DNA from: Sporosarcina sp. P32b
GTDB taxonomy: Bacteria > Bacillota > Bacilli > Bacillales_A > Planococcaceae
Reading direction: 5' to 3'
NCBI RefSeq assembly: GCF_002743335.1
Contig: NZ_PDZB01000005.1
Location: forward strand, 1-64,000
Length of the DNA: 64,000 nucleotides
Positions 1 to 8,564 of this stretch are shown here, in pieces. Below the pieces are notes generated by a model. That model saw only the letters and a program-made list of their open reading frames with translations, searched no databases and was not told the DNA's origin. The position numbers and the translations under genes are program-made. How positions within the stretch are numbered: position 1 is the first letter of the stretch; each line of letters begins with the position of its first letter.

Positions 1-160
1 CTGTCGAGTCTATACGGCGCTTTCAGCATTAAATGTTATCCAGCTTCAAGCGCCAGACTCTCGGGACGTTTCAGAACTACCAAAAAGGCAAAGGGCGCCT
101 TTGTGGTAGTTCCTCCAACGCCTGTCGAGTCTATGCGGCGCTTTCAGCATTAAATGTTAT
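1..160. repeat. Tandem palindromic intergenic repeat downstream of metH
   Basis: A 39-base direct repeat occurs at 1-39 and 122-160 with one mismatch (A at 14, G at 135), a period of 121 bases. Between the copies lies a long imperfect palindrome. AAGCGCC (48-54) pairs with GGCGCTT (137-143), AGACTC (55-60) with GAGTCT (127-132), and GAACTACCA (74-82) with TGGTAGTTC (104-112). The inner part is rich in AAAGGC/GCCTTT. The first copy (1-39) repeats the right arm, so another palindrome probably continues left of the window. The second copy contains the metH stop codon (157-159). The palindrome may serve as the metH terminator, but no clear T-run is seen. It looks like a dispersed palindromic repeat; that it is multicopy in the genome is inference. 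Confidence 0.8.
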
Positions 161-3100
161 GCATTAAAGTATCGCGCGTCGGGGTGTGCGAAGACCATTG
201 CGGATACGGATGCTTCTGGTTCCATCATGAATTCTTCGGTCAGAATAACTCCGTGCTCTTCGGGTCTGATGAGGCGGAAGAGTTTGGCTTGGTCTTCTAG
301 GTTCGGACATGCTGGGTAGCCGAATGAGAATCGTTGGCCTTGGTATTTGGCTGCGAAACGTTCGAGCATGGTGAAGTCTGTTGGATCAGGGAATCCCCAT
401 TGGTCACGAATTTCTTGGTGAATCCGTTCAGCAAAGCCTTCTGCGAGTTCCAAAGCAGTTGACTGGAATGCATGGCTTTCTAGGAACTTTCCTTCAGCTT
501 TCAATTCGTTCGCATAATCACGAACGCCTTTGCCGGCAGTTACTTGCATGAAAGCGACGTAGTCCATCTCGCCACTATCTACTGTTTTCAAGTAGTCAGC
601 TAAGCAAAGGAACGGTTCCTTGTCTTGACGTGGGAACGTGAAGCGTTCGATTTCAGTTTTCGAGTCTTCCGGATCGTAAATGATTACGTCATCGCCATCT
701 GCTTGGGCAGGGAAGAATTGATAAACGCCGGAAGCTTTCATTTTATCGGACTTCAAGAACTCGGTGACCATATCATGAAGTTGTACTGCACGTTCATCTT
801 TTCGTTCAAGCATTTTATCGACATTTCCACGCAAGCCTAAGTGGTGACCGATCAGTGTGCGCATATTTACATAAGGATGTAAGTGGGCGACAGAATAATC
901 TTTTACGACACGTCTACGTAAATCTGTGGGTACGAATACTGGAACATCGGTGCGTACTGTTTTTACTGGACGCGGCTTGACCGCAACTGCCACAGCTCCG
1001 CGACTTGCTTTAATCGCGTCATTGGCTTCGCGTTTTTCGATACTTTGCACTAATTCTTCAAGTAGTTCTTCTTTGCCTTCACTTTGTAGACGGTTTGCCA
1101 AATCAAGCCCTTGCATCGCATCCTTAGCGAAAATTACTGGACCATCATATTCAGATGCAATTTTAGTTTCGGTGAAGCGTCTTGTCAACGCTGCTCCGCC
1201 AACCATTATAGGCGTATCAATACCCGCTGCCTTGAAGTCTTGGGCAGTCAAGACCATTTGTTGTGCAGACTTAACGAGTAATCCGGACAGTCCTACAATA
1301 TCTGGCTTTTCTTTACGGATTACTTCAATCAAAGCGGCGGGGGTTACTTTGATTCCGATATCGATTACTTTAAATCCATTATTGCTTAATATGATTTCTA
1401 CTAAGTTTTTCCCGATATCATGCACATCGCCCTTAACTGTAGCTAGGATAATTTTACCTTTACCCGAATCGTCTTCTTTTTTCTCCATGAACTGCTCAAG
1501 ATAGGAAACGGAAGCTTTCATGACTCCGGCGCTTTGTAGAACTTCTGCTACGATTAGCTGATTATCATTGAATAGACGGCCGACTTCAGCCATCCCTGTC
1601 ATGAGTGGACCATTGATGATATCAAGAGGTTCGTCATATGTTTTTAAAGCGGCATCCAAGTCGGGAATTAACCCTTCTTTTGTACCTTCGACTATATAGT
1701 ATGCAAGTCGTTCAGCTACAGTTTTTGGTAGATCATCTTCTGTTTTCTCTTTTTTCTTACCGCGATAAAAGTCTGCGAATGCTGCCAGTGTGTCATCCGT
1801 TGTGGAAAACAGTAAATCGTCTGCCAGCTTTACTTCAGCCTCTGGAATAGTAGCATAACGTTCAAGTTTTTCTGTATTTATAATCGCATAATCGAGACCT
1901 GCTTGTGTACAGTGATACAAGTACACGGCATTTAATACTTCACGACCAACAGAAGGTAGTCCGAACGAGACGTTACTGACACCTAGAGTCGTTAGGGTGC
2001 GTGGAAGTTTTTCTTTGATTAACCGAATACCTTCGATCGTTTCTACCGCAGAGCCGATGTATTGCTCATCGCCTGTGCCGACAGGGAAGACGAGTGGATC
2101 AAAAATGATATCTTCAGGCGGGATTTGCCATTTATTGACGAGTAAATCATATGAACGTAACGCAACTTCAAGTTTGCGCTCTCTCGTTACAGCCATTCCG
2201 ATTTCATCAATCGTTCCGACCACAACAGCCGCTCCATACTTTTTAACTAAAGGAAGTACCGCGTCAAAGCGTTCTTCACCATCTTCCAGGTTAATGGAGT
2301 TGATGATCGCTTTACCTTGTGAGAATTTCAGCGCTTCTGCAATAACATTTTCATCTGTCGAGTCAATGACTAGAGGGACTTTAACTTTCTTCACTACTTC
2401 TTGCATGAATCGAGTCATATCATGCAATTCATCGCGGTCGGGATTCGCAAGACAAATATCCAATACGTGCGCTCCGCGTTTTACTTGTGCACGTGCGATT
2501 TCAGAAGCTTCTTCAAATTTCTCTTCTACTATAAGCTGCTTGAATTTACGCGAACCAATAACGTTTGTGCGTTCACCAATTAATAGAGGACGCATAGTAT
2601 CGTCATAGAGTAAGGGTTCAATACCTGAAACTGCATGACCATGAGGCTCCGCCATTTGACGGGGCTTTAGATCTTTCACTGCTTCCCTAATTGCGCGAAT
2701 ATGGTCGGGCGTCGTACCGCAGCACCCGCCAACCATATTCAACCAGCCTTTCTCGGCAAAGCCTACGAGCTTTTTTGATAGGGACTCGGGTGATTCATGG
2801 TAATGTCCTTCTGCGTCGGGCAATCCAGCGTTTGGATAGCATGTAACATAGCCTGTCGCTAATTCTGATAATGAGCGTAGATGGTCTGTCATAAATTCAG
2901 GTCCTGTTGCGCAGTTCAACCCAACCGAAAGAGGTTGAACGTGTTCAATGGAAATATAGAATGCTTCAATACTTTGTCCTGCAAGTGTTGTACCCATAGG
3001 TTCGATTGTGCCTGAAATCATAATAGGGATTTCGCGTCCAAGCTCTTCGAACGCTTTTTTAATACCGATCGTTCCGGCTTTAACGTTCAGCATATCCTGA

Positions 3101-3591
3101 CTCGTTTCCATTAGAATCAAGTCACTACCTGCTTCGACAAGTGCCTTTGCTTGAATGTAGAAGTCATGAGATAGTTCATCAAATGTAATGCCGCCAGTAA
3201 CGGAAAGCGTCTTTGTCGTAGGCCCGATTGCGCCTGCGACAAAACGTGGCCAGTCTGGTGTGGAGAACTTTGCTGCACTCTTTTTTGCAATTTCCACAGA
3301 CTTTGCATTAATTTCATCCGCACGATGACCAAGTGAAAATTCATTCAATACAAGGGGGGTACCACCAAATGTATTCGTACAAATAATATCGGCACCAGCT
3401 TCTAAGTACTCATCGTGAATTTTCTCTAAAATGTCTGGGCGTAAAACGCTCATGTATTCGTTACATCCATCGTATTCTTCTCCACCAAAGTCTTCCGTTG
3501 AGAAATCTTCCGCTTGCAGCATCGTCCCCATCGCACCATCAATAATAAGGATTCGTTTGTCTAGTTGTTCTTCAATAGGATGTCTCTGCAT
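157..3591 (-). CDS. metH: Cobalamin-dependent methionine synthase
   Basis: MetH transfers the methyl group of 5-methyl-tetrahydrofolate to homocysteine through methylcobalamin, giving methionine in the cytosol. The 1144 residues hold the full domain series. A homocysteine-binding barrel (about 1-325) has zinc-ligand cysteines C227, C290 and C291 ([10 protein letters not shown]). A pterin-binding barrel (about 336-600) follows, then a cap and B12-binding domain with DVHDIG at 722-727, His724 being the expected lower cobalt ligand, and a C-terminal reactivation domain (about 900-1144). It is slightly shorter than E. coli MetH (about 1227). The ATG is preceded by a GGAGAGGG ribosome site inside the end of yitJ; the genes overlap by 20 bases, so they are co-transcribed under the upstream SAM riboswitch. 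The stop codon lies inside the palindromic repeat. Confidence 0.97.
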   Translation of the reverse strand: MQRHPIEEQLDKRILIIDGAMGTMLQAEDFSTEDFGGEEYDGCNEYMSVLRPDILEKIHDEYLEAGADIICTNTFGGTPLVLNEFSLGHRADEINAKSVEIAKKSAAKFSTPDWPRFVAGAIGPTTKTLSVTGGITFDELSHDFYIQAKALVEAGSDLILMETSQDMLNVKAGTIGIKKAFEELGREIPIMISGTIEPMGTTLAGQSIEAFYISIEHVQPLSVGLNCATGPEFMTDHLRSLSELATGYVTCYPNAGLPDAEGHYHESPESLSKKLVGFAEKGWLNMVGGCCGTTPDHIRAIREAVKDLKPRQMAEPHGHAVSGIEPLLYDDTMRPLLIGERTNVIGSRKFKQLIVEEKFEEASEIARAQVKRGAHVLDICLANPDRDELHDMTRFMQEVVKKVKVPLVIDSTDENVIAEALKFSQGKAIINSINLEDGEERFDAVLPLVKKYGAAVVVGTIDEIGMAVTRERKLEVALRSYDLLVNKWQIPPEDIIFDPLVFPVGTGDEQYIGSAVETIEGIRLIKEKLPRTLTTLGVSNVSFGLPSVGREVLNAVYLYHCTQAGLDYAIINTEKLERYATIPEAEVKLADDLLFSTTDDTLAAFADFYRGKKKEKTEDDLPKTVAERLAYYIVEGTKEGLIPDLDAALKTYDEPLDIINGPLMTGMAEVGRLFNDNQLIVAEVLQSAGVMKASVSYLEQFMEKKEDDSGKGKIILATVKGDVHDIGKNLVEIILSNNGFKVIDIGIKVTPAALIEVIRKEKPDIVGLSGLLVKSAQQMVLTAQDFKAAGIDTPIMVGGAALTRRFTETKIASEYDGPVIFAKDAMQGLDLANRLQSEGKEELLEELVQSIEKREANDAIKASRGAVAVAVKPRPVKTVRTDVPVFVPTDLRRRVVKDYSVAHLHPYVNMRTLIGHHLGLRGNVDKMLERKDERAVQLHDMVTEFLKSDKMKASGVYQFFPAQADGDDVIIYDPEDSKTEIERFTFPRQDKEPFLCLADYLKTVDSGEMDYVAFMQVTAGKGVRDYANELKAEGKFLESHAFQSTALELAEGFAERIHQEIRDQWGFPDPTDFTMLERFAAKYQGQRFSFGYPACPNLEDQAKLFRLIRPEEHGVILTEEFMMEPEASVSAMVFAHPDARYFNA

Positions 3592-5431
3592 GTGTTAATT
3601 CCCTCTCCTTCTGCTGGTCTATTTCCTTAATATACTCATACAACTCTAATGTCATATCGTAACGAAGGAATGGTGTGATGAGATACAGCCCATTAAAATA
3701 CTGAGCTGCAGTATCAATCAATTCTTTTGCGATTTCCAGTCCTGTTTGAGTTGATCTTTCACGGTCTTCTCCACATTCACGCATCCTTTCCAATACATCT
3801 TCTGAAAGCTTGATGCCCGGCACTTCGTGATGTAGGAACTCTGCATTTCGTATATTTGTCAATGGCATGATACCGATGAAGATAGGTGTATCCAAGTGTT
3901 TTGTAGCTTCATATACATCGATAATCTTTTCTTTCGTGTAAACTGGCTGCGTGATGAAATAGTCTGCGCCCGCTTCAATTTTCTTCTCAAGTCGTTGTAC
4001 AGCTCGATCGATTACACGTACGTTCGGATTGAAAGCTGCTGAAATAGAGAAGTTGGCCTTCTTGCGTAATGGCTTACCGGAGAATGAAATGCCTTCATTC
4101 AATTTCTTAATCAATTGTAATAACTCCATGCTGGAAACATCGTAGACGCTTGTAGCGCCAGGGAAGTCGCCAACTTTTGTCGGATCGCCTGTTACGGCTA
4201 GGATATCGTGAATGCCTAATGCATCGAGCCCCATCAAATGTGATTGTAGGCCGATAAGATTATGATCACGGCACGTTAAATGTACAAGCGGGCGGATATT
4301 ATGTTGCATCTTAACGATCGAGCCCATCGCCATGTTGCTGATACGAGGGGAGGCAAGTGAATTATCTGCCATTGTTATAGCGTCAACGCCTGCGTCATAT
4401 AACACATTTGCGCCCTTAATATACTCTTCTGTTTCCAAGTGGCGAGGTGTATCTAGCTCTACAATTACCGTTCGCTCTGTTTTGGCTTTTTCGTGAAGAG
4501 GTTGATGTTTTGTAGGTCCCGCTTCATGAATCACGATAGGTTTTGTCGGTTGCACGACTTTTTTTGTGATAGGTGCTAGTCGCGCTAACTGTGTTTTGGC
4601 TGCTTTAATATGCTTAGGTGTTGTTCCGCAACATCCACCGATCAACCGAACGCCTTGATCGCGAAGTAATACAGCAGCGCGTCCGAAGTATTCTGCTTCT
4701 GACTCATAGACTATACGTCCGTCTTCTACATCTAATAGACTGGCGTTTGGATATGCCGATAAAAATGCTTTTTCAGGTAATGTTACGTTATCAAATGCTT
4801 GAATCGTGTGGTAAGGGCCCAAGCGACAGTTAACGCCTACGATATCTGCTCCAAGCGATTCAAGTTGATGAAGTGCATCATTTAATGATAGTCCGTTCTG
4901 TAATACGCCAGGATCATGCATAGACACTTGTGCGATCAATGGAACATCTGTGATTTTCTTTAACGTGGTAACTACAGATGATAACTCCTCGAAGTCGTAA
5001 TATGTCTCTAGTAGAAGACCATCTGGATCACCTGCCAATAATGCATTGGCTTGTTCTAGTACGACTTTTTCTATTTCATCCAATGTAGCATCACTTTTAC
5101 GTATTCCGCGCACGCCACCAATTGTTCCTAGAACAAATTGTCCCCCAGGTGCGGCTGCGCGTTTTGCGATTTGAATGGCGGCCTTATTGAATTCCGTCAC
5201 ATGACTTTCTAAGCCGTAGCGAGCTAATTTATTCGCATTAGCGCTGTAAGTATTCGTTTGTATGATATCTGCACCGGCCGAGATGTAGTCTTGGTGAATT
5301 TGCTCTATAATTTCAGGCTTCTCTATGTTTAGTTCTTCATAGCAATAATCAATTCCGTAAGAATATAAAATCGTCCCCATTGCACCATCAGCCGTTAAGA
5401 CGTTCGTTTGTAGTTTCTCTAGCAATGACAT
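3572..5431 (-). CDS. yitJ: Bifunctional homocysteine S-methyltransferase / 5,10-methylenetetrahydrofolate reductase (YitJ-like)
   Basis: The 619-residue protein fuses two domains. The N-terminal part (about 1-290) is a homocysteine methyltransferase barrel with zinc cysteines C202, C267 and C268 ([10 protein letters not shown]). The C-terminal part (about 320-610) is a MetF-type flavin-dependent methylenetetrahydrofolate reductase, which makes the 5-methyl-tetrahydrofolate used by MetH just downstream. The pair therefore covers methyl supply and methyl transfer in one operon. It is the first gene after a SAM-I riboswitch and terminator, so it should be expressed when S-adenosylmethionine is low. 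The fusion is known from Bacillus YitJ. What the N-terminal domain adds beside a full MetH is not evident from the sequence. Confidence 0.95.
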   Translation of the reverse strand: MSLLEKLQTNVLTADGAMGTILYSYGIDYCYEELNIEKPEIIEQIHQDYISAGADIIQTNTYSANANKLARYGLESHVTEFNKAAIQIAKRAAAPGGQFVLGTIGGVRGIRKSDATLDEIEKVVLEQANALLAGDPDGLLLETYYDFEELSSVVTTLKKITDVPLIAQVSMHDPGVLQNGLSLNDALHQLESLGADIVGVNCRLGPYHTIQAFDNVTLPEKAFLSAYPNASLLDVEDGRIVYESEAEYFGRAAVLLRDQGVRLIGGCCGTTPKHIKAAKTQLARLAPITKKVVQPTKPIVIHEAGPTKHQPLHEKAKTERTVIVELDTPRHLETEEYIKGANVLYDAGVDAITMADNSLASPRISNMAMGSIVKMQHNIRPLVHLTCRDHNLIGLQSHLMGLDALGIHDILAVTGDPTKVGDFPGATSVYDVSSMELLQLIKKLNEGISFSGKPLRKKANFSISAAFNPNVRVIDRAVQRLEKKIEAGADYFITQPVYTKEKIIDVYEATKHLDTPIFIGIMPLTNIRNAEFLHHEVPGIKLSEDVLERMRECGEDRERSTQTGLEIAKELIDTAAQYFNGLYLITPFLRYDMTLELYEYIKEIDQQKERELTHAETSY

Positions 5432-5461
5432 AACTCCATCTCCCCTTTGCTTTTTCTAATC

Positions 5462-5493
5462 AAAAAAAGCCTTCAAGTGTATTAGAAGGCTTT
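5462..5493 (-). terminator. Riboswitch-controlled terminator before yitJ
   Basis: On the minus strand AAGCCTTC and GAAGGCTT form a stem around a short A/T-rich loop, followed by a run of seven T. It is the expression platform of the SAM riboswitch just upstream. Confidence 0.9.
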
Positions 5494-5630
5494 GTAATCT
5501 CAATGACTAGTTCCCTCTCATCTTTTCAGAGTGCCAATTTGACAGACTGCTGGAAGTAGCACCTTGCCAAAATGGCTGGTTGCTGAAGCGTCGTCGGGCC
5601 AGTCCCTCGGCTTCTCTTGATAAGATATGT
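5494..5630 (-). promoter_or_regulatory. SAM-I (S-box) riboswitch aptamer
   Basis: Read on the minus strand, the leader carries the hallmark S-box blocks in order: CTTATCAAGAG, GCCGAGGGACTGGCCCGACGA, CTTCAGCAACC, GGCAAGGTGCTA and finally GATGAGAGGGA closing helix P1 (5512-5522). Binding of S-adenosylmethionine is known to stabilise the aptamer and favour the downstream terminator, switching off yitJ-metH when SAM is plentiful. Confidence 0.95.
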
Positions 5631-5663
5631 TTCTTATTCAACTATTTAGATTATTCTAACCAC

Positions 5664-5692
5664 ATCATAGCGGCTTTGTTAGATATCGTCAA
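5664..5692 (-). promoter_or_regulatory. SigA-type promoter of the yitJ-metH operon
   Basis: On the minus strand TTGACG (5687-5692) and TATGAT (5664-5669) are separated by 17 bases. The riboswitch starts about 35 bases downstream. Confidence 0.8.
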
Positions 5693-5790
5693 GTGAACGT
5701 TTGGTGAAGTTCATAGTGCAGGGTTAGTGCATAGAGAAATTGTGGTATATATGCTAAAATCAAAGAAACAACTCGAAAAGGTGAGGAATT

Positions 5791-5988
5791 ATGCGATTCT
5801 TTAAATACTCATTTCCAATCGCTGTTCTTGTAGGTACACTTGCTTGGATCATGATAGGTAACAGTTATGAAGAAGTTGCTTATGATATGCGTGTGTACAT
5901 TACAATTGCGGCTGCTATATTCAGTGGTTTAATCTCAAGCGTTTTATTCCGTAAAGAAAAAGAAGAACAGATTGATGAAAAGAAGTAG
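5791..5988 (+). CDS. Small two-helix membrane protein, function unknown
   Basis: A 65-residue protein with two hydrophobic stretches, about residues 5-22 and 35-52, and a charged lysine/glutamate-rich tail (residues 54-65). This predicts a small integral membrane protein with a hairpin topology. A ribosome site (AAGGTGAGG) lies 7-10 bases before the ATG, and a terminator follows 1 base after the stop, so it is a monocistronic gene. I do not recognise the family. The ribosome site, the hydrophobic pattern and the tight terminator argue that it is a real gene. Its neighbours (methionine operon, biotin uptake) give no hint of function. Confidence 0.7.
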   Translation: MRFFKYSFPIAVLVGTLAWIMIGNSYEEVAYDMRVYITIAAAIFSGLISSVLFRKEKEEQIDEKK

Positions 5989-5989
5989 G

Positions 5990-6020
5990 CTGTCAGCATT
6001 TGTGCTGCAGTCTTTTTTTT
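5990..6020 (+). terminator. Rho-independent terminator after the small membrane protein gene
   Basis: A hairpin between CTGTCAGCA and TGCTGCAG (one bulged base, loop TTTG) is followed by eight T. Confidence 0.8.
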
Positions 6021-6056
6021 ATTCACTTTTTAAGGTTAACTTAAAAATAAATAGTG

Positions 6057-6100
6057 TTGACGTATTATGAGTTAACCGTTATTATTTTTATGGTAACTAA
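6057..6100 (+). promoter_or_regulatory. bioY promoter overlapped by a BirA-type biotin operator
   Basis: TTGACG (6057-6062) and TATTAT (6080-6085) are spaced by 17 bases, a good SigA promoter. An inverted repeat AGTTAACC (6070-6077) ... GGTAACTA, with about 13-14 bases between, covers the -10 region and resembles the BirA operator of Bacillus bio operons (TTGTTAACC-N13-GGTTAACAA). A further GGTTAAC stands at 6034-6040. BirA bound to biotinyl-AMP would block this promoter. The operator assignment rests on the pattern only. Confidence 0.75.
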
Positions 6101-6119
6101 TATAAAAAGAGGTGACATG

Positions 6120-6719
6120 ATGGCAATAGCGACAGAGAGACGACCGGTAAGTAGGTTCAGTGCATTAACTATTGTATACAGCGGGATGTTTGCATCATTA
6201 ATGATGATTGGAGCAAATATTACATCCTTCGTGCCATTTTTAGTAGTTGGTGGGGTACCCATTACATTGCAAACGTTTTTCGCGATCTTATCAGGACTAT
6301 TACTTGGTAGCCGTCTAGGTGCGTTGTCTATGACGGTCTATATGTTAATAGGACTAGCAGGTGCGCCCGTCTTCGCTAAATTTTCAGGCGGTTTCGGTCA
6401 AATCTTAAGTCCGACGTTTGGCTTTATTCTCACCTTTATTCTAATCGCTTATGTAGCTGGAAAAATTGTCGAGCGAAATAAGACTCTGCCTGCTTTTATA
6501 ACCGCGGCACTAGTTGCTACGGCAATCAACTACATACTAGGTACGAGCTGGATGTATGTTGCGTACAAGATGTGGGCTGCTGCACCCGACGTGTTTACCT
6601 ACAAAATTGCATGGTTATGGATGATGCCTCCGCTGCCAAAAGATCTAATTCTAGCTGTACTGTCAGGCATATTCGCGTTTAGAATGTCAAAACACTTGAA
6701 AGTGAGGCGTACACTATAA
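6120..6719 (+). CDS. bioY: BioY family biotin-binding S component of an ECF transporter
   Basis: BioY is the membrane substrate-binding subunit for biotin uptake, energised in ECF transporters by EcfA-EcfA'-EcfT. The 199-residue protein has about six hydrophobic segments after a short basic N-terminus. The early GMFASLMMIGA region and the later GLLLGSRLGALSM segment fit the family. A longer open frame begins at 6054, but that start would lie inside the promoter. The AGAGGTG ribosome site (6108-6114) points to the ATG at 6120 or the adjacent one at 6117. The stop overlaps the bioB start by one base. An ECF energising module is encoded at 54.5-57 kb and could serve it. Expression should respond to biotin through the operator upstream. 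Confidence 0.93.
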   Translation: MAIATERRPVSRFSALTIVYSGMFASLMMIGANITSFVPFLVVGGVPITLQTFFAILSGLLLGSRLGALSMTVYMLIGLAGAPVFAKFSGGFGQILSPTFGFILTFILIAYVAGKIVERNKTLPAFITAALVATAINYILGTSWMYVAYKMWAAAPDVFTYKIAWLWMMPPLPKDLILAVLSGIFAFRMSKHLKVRRTL

Positions 6720-7720
6720 TGAATTACCAAAAACTAGCTACTCAAGTGCTGGAAGGGCATGGAGTAACTGACGAGGAAGCACTCGCAATATTGAATAGCC
6801 CAGACGAGGATTTACTATTACTATTGCACGCAACATACTCGATTCGATCGCATTACTTCGGAAATAAAGTAAAGTTGAATATGATTATCAATACGAAATC
6901 AGGATTATGTCCGGAGAACTGTGGTTATTGCGCACAATCCATCATTTCAAAAGCGCCTGTCGAAAAGTATGCGATGATGAAATCGGAAGAAATACTAGAA
7001 GGTGCAGAACGTGCTGCTGCTAATAAAGCTGGTACCTATTGCATCGTAGCGAGCGGACGGGGACCGCGTGAAAGTGAACTGGACATAGTTATTGACTCTG
7101 TTAAACAGATTAAAGAAAAACACAAAGGAATGACGGTATGTGCTTGCTTAGGTATTTTGAAACCTGGACAAGCAACTCGTTTGAAAGAGGCGGGAGTAGA
7201 TCGCTACAACCACAACTTAAACACATCCGCAGAGCATCACGAAAGTATAACGACATCGCATACATACGATGATCGTGTTAACACTGTAGGATTGGCTAAA
7301 GAAGCAGGCATATCTCCATGTTCAGGCGTCATTGTCGGCATGCGTGAAACAAAGCAAGACATCATCTCTATGGCGCGTAGCTTACGCGAATTGGACGCAG
7401 ATTCCATACCTGTAAACTTCCTGCACGCGGTGGATGGAACACCGTTAGAAGGAACATCAGAACTGGACCCACGCTACTGTTTGAAAGTCCTGTGTCTATT
7501 CCGCTATATCAACCCTAGCAAAGAAATTCGCATCTCCGGTGGACGTGAAGTTAATCTTAGAAGTCTTCAACCACTAGGCCTCTACGCCGCAAACTCTATC
7601 TTCATCGGCGATTATCTCACAACAGCTGGTCAAGAAAATGATCAAGATCAAAAAATGCTTGAAGATATGGGCTTCGAAGTCGACCTCGAACCGTTACGCA
7701 AAGAACCTATCACTATATAA
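6719..7720 (+). CDS. bioB: Biotin synthase
   Basis: BioB is a radical-SAM enzyme that inserts sulfur into dethiobiotin to form biotin. The 333-residue protein has the radical-SAM cluster motif CPENCGYC with C64, C68 and C71 binding the [4Fe-4S] centre. It also has YNHNLNT and the C-terminal SGGREVN/LQPLGLYAANSIF segments typical of the family. It overlaps bioY by one base (TAATG) and so is translated with it from the biotin-regulated promoter. No bioA, bioD, bioF or bioW gene is present in the window, so this locus alone supports uptake plus the last step. A terminator follows. Confidence 0.97.
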   Translation: MNYQKLATQVLEGHGVTDEEALAILNSPDEDLLLLLHATYSIRSHYFGNKVKLNMIINTKSGLCPENCGYCAQSIISKAPVEKYAMMKSEEILEGAERAAANKAGTYCIVASGRGPRESELDIVIDSVKQIKEKHKGMTVCACLGILKPGQATRLKEAGVDRYNHNLNTSAEHHESITTSHTYDDRVNTVGLAKEAGISPCSGVIVGMRETKQDIISMARSLRELDADSIPVNFLHAVDGTPLEGTSELDPRYCLKVLCLFRYINPSKEIRISGGREVNLRSLQPLGLYAANSIFIGDYLTTAGQENDQDQKMLEDMGFEVDLEPLRKEPITI

Positions 7721-7752
7721 AGAGAAAAGAAGAAAGAGTTTGTATACACTAT

Positions 7753-7796
7753 GACTGAAGACAATCCGCTAGAAGGATCTGTTCTTCGGTCTTTTA
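7753..7796 (+). terminator. Rho-independent terminator of bioY-bioB
   Basis: GACTGAAGACA (7753-7763) pairs with TGTTCTTCGGTC (7780-7791), with an inner ATCC/GGAT helix, followed by TTTTATT. Confidence 0.8.
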
Positions 7797-7831
7797 TTAT
7801 TCAGACAGTATTCTATGTAAGAAGAGTATAG

Positions 7832-7904
7832 TAGGTAATCGTAAGTGGAAAGTATCCATCTAGAGCGTCGATCAACGGTGCTTACCAACTCACCTAGTTT
7901 TTTT
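7832..7904 (+). other. Possible structured RNA element with terminator-like tail
   Basis: Nested complementary segments form a branched fold. TAGGT (7832-7836) pairs with ACCTA (7892-7896) and GTAAG (7841-7845) with CTTAC (7881-7885). Inside are two small hairpins, TGGA/TCCA (7846-7858) and CGT/ACG (7866-7877). Seven T follow at 7898-7904. It sits after the bioB terminator and about 95 bases before the ctsR promoter, in a 360-base stretch with no gene. It may be a small RNA, a second terminator or chance pairing. Confidence 0.35.
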
Positions 7905-7998
7905 GTCTGGTGATTCATTGAATAATCAATAGCCTAATGTGACAACCTAGCAACAGGTTTCCTTTCAACGTAATAAGGTATACATATAAACAAATGAA

Positions 7999-8053
7999 TT
8001 GCATCCCGCCTAATTTCTGCGATACAATCAAGTCAAAGATAGTCAAAGTCAAC
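7999..8053 (+). promoter_or_regulatory. ctsR promoter with CtsR operator
   Basis: TTGCAT (7999-8004) and TACAAT (8023-8028) are spaced by 18 bases. AGTCAAA-GAT-AGTCAAA (8031-8047), matching the CtsR heptad tandem repeat, starts three bases after the -10 box, with a third partial heptad AGTCAAC at 8047-8053. CtsR bound here would block its own operon until heat stress. Confidence 0.93.
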
Positions 8054-8082
8054 TAGATGAACGAGCGAAACGAGGTGACGAG

Positions 8083-8553
8083 ATGCGTAATATTTCTGAC
8101 ATTATAGAAGGATATTTGAAGTCGATTATAGAAGAGGAAGATAGTGCTTCTATTGAAATCAAAAGAAACGAGATTGCTGAGAAATTCCAATGCGTACCAT
8201 CACAGATCAACTACGTGATCAAAACCCGGTTTACCGTCGAAAGAGGCTACGCCGTAGAGTCTAAGCGGGGGGGCGGAGGCTACATACGGATTTACAGGGT
8301 GCGTACGAACTCCCGAAAGGACTTACTTGAACAAGCGTTGGGGATTTTAGAAAGTGAAGCATCCTCTACAATGGCGGAAGATGTCATTATCCGTTTAATT
8401 GAAGAAGAAGTCATTACAGAACGTGAGGCTAAGCTGATGCTTGCCGCAGTGGGCCGTGCTACTTTGCGTTATATGTTACCTGAGCGGGATGCATTACGTT
8501 CGCGTATTCTTCGCGCTATGTTAGTTACATTAATTTATGAAGAGATAGAATGA
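8083..8553 (+). CDS. ctsR: CtsR, repressor of class III heat-shock genes
   Basis: CtsR is the dimeric winged-helix repressor of clp genes in Gram-positive bacteria. The 156-residue protein has the N-terminal helix-turn-helix (about 24-60). It also has the glycine-rich wing RGGGGYIRI at 62-70, which is known to act as the temperature sensor in this family. It is first in the ctsR-mcsA-mcsB run and has its own operator at 8031-8053. The start is an ATG after GAGGTGACG. The stop is 11 bases before mcsA. Confidence 0.97.
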   Translation: MRNISDIIEGYLKSIIEEEDSASIEIKRNEIAEKFQCVPSQINYVIKTRFTVERGYAVESKRGGGGYIRIYRVRTNSRKDLLEQALGILESEASSTMAEDVIIRLIEEEVITEREAKLMLAAVGRATLRYMLPERDALRSRILRAMLVTLIYEEIE

Positions 8554-8564
8554 GGTGAATCTCC

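Noticed and set aside
1-160. CRISPR-like reading of the direct repeats
   Set aside because: Only two copies with an 82-base palindromic interval and no cas genes; the inner complementarity fits a palindromic element instead.
926-1504. Plus-strand open frame of 192 codons opposite metH
   Set aside because: Antisense to the B12 and activation domains of metH, with no ribosome site or family likeness.
1997-2608. Plus-strand open frame of 203 codons opposite metH
   Set aside because: It lies wholly antisense to a well-conserved metH region, has low-complexity serine-rich translation and no ribosome site; it is a shadow of metH codon use.
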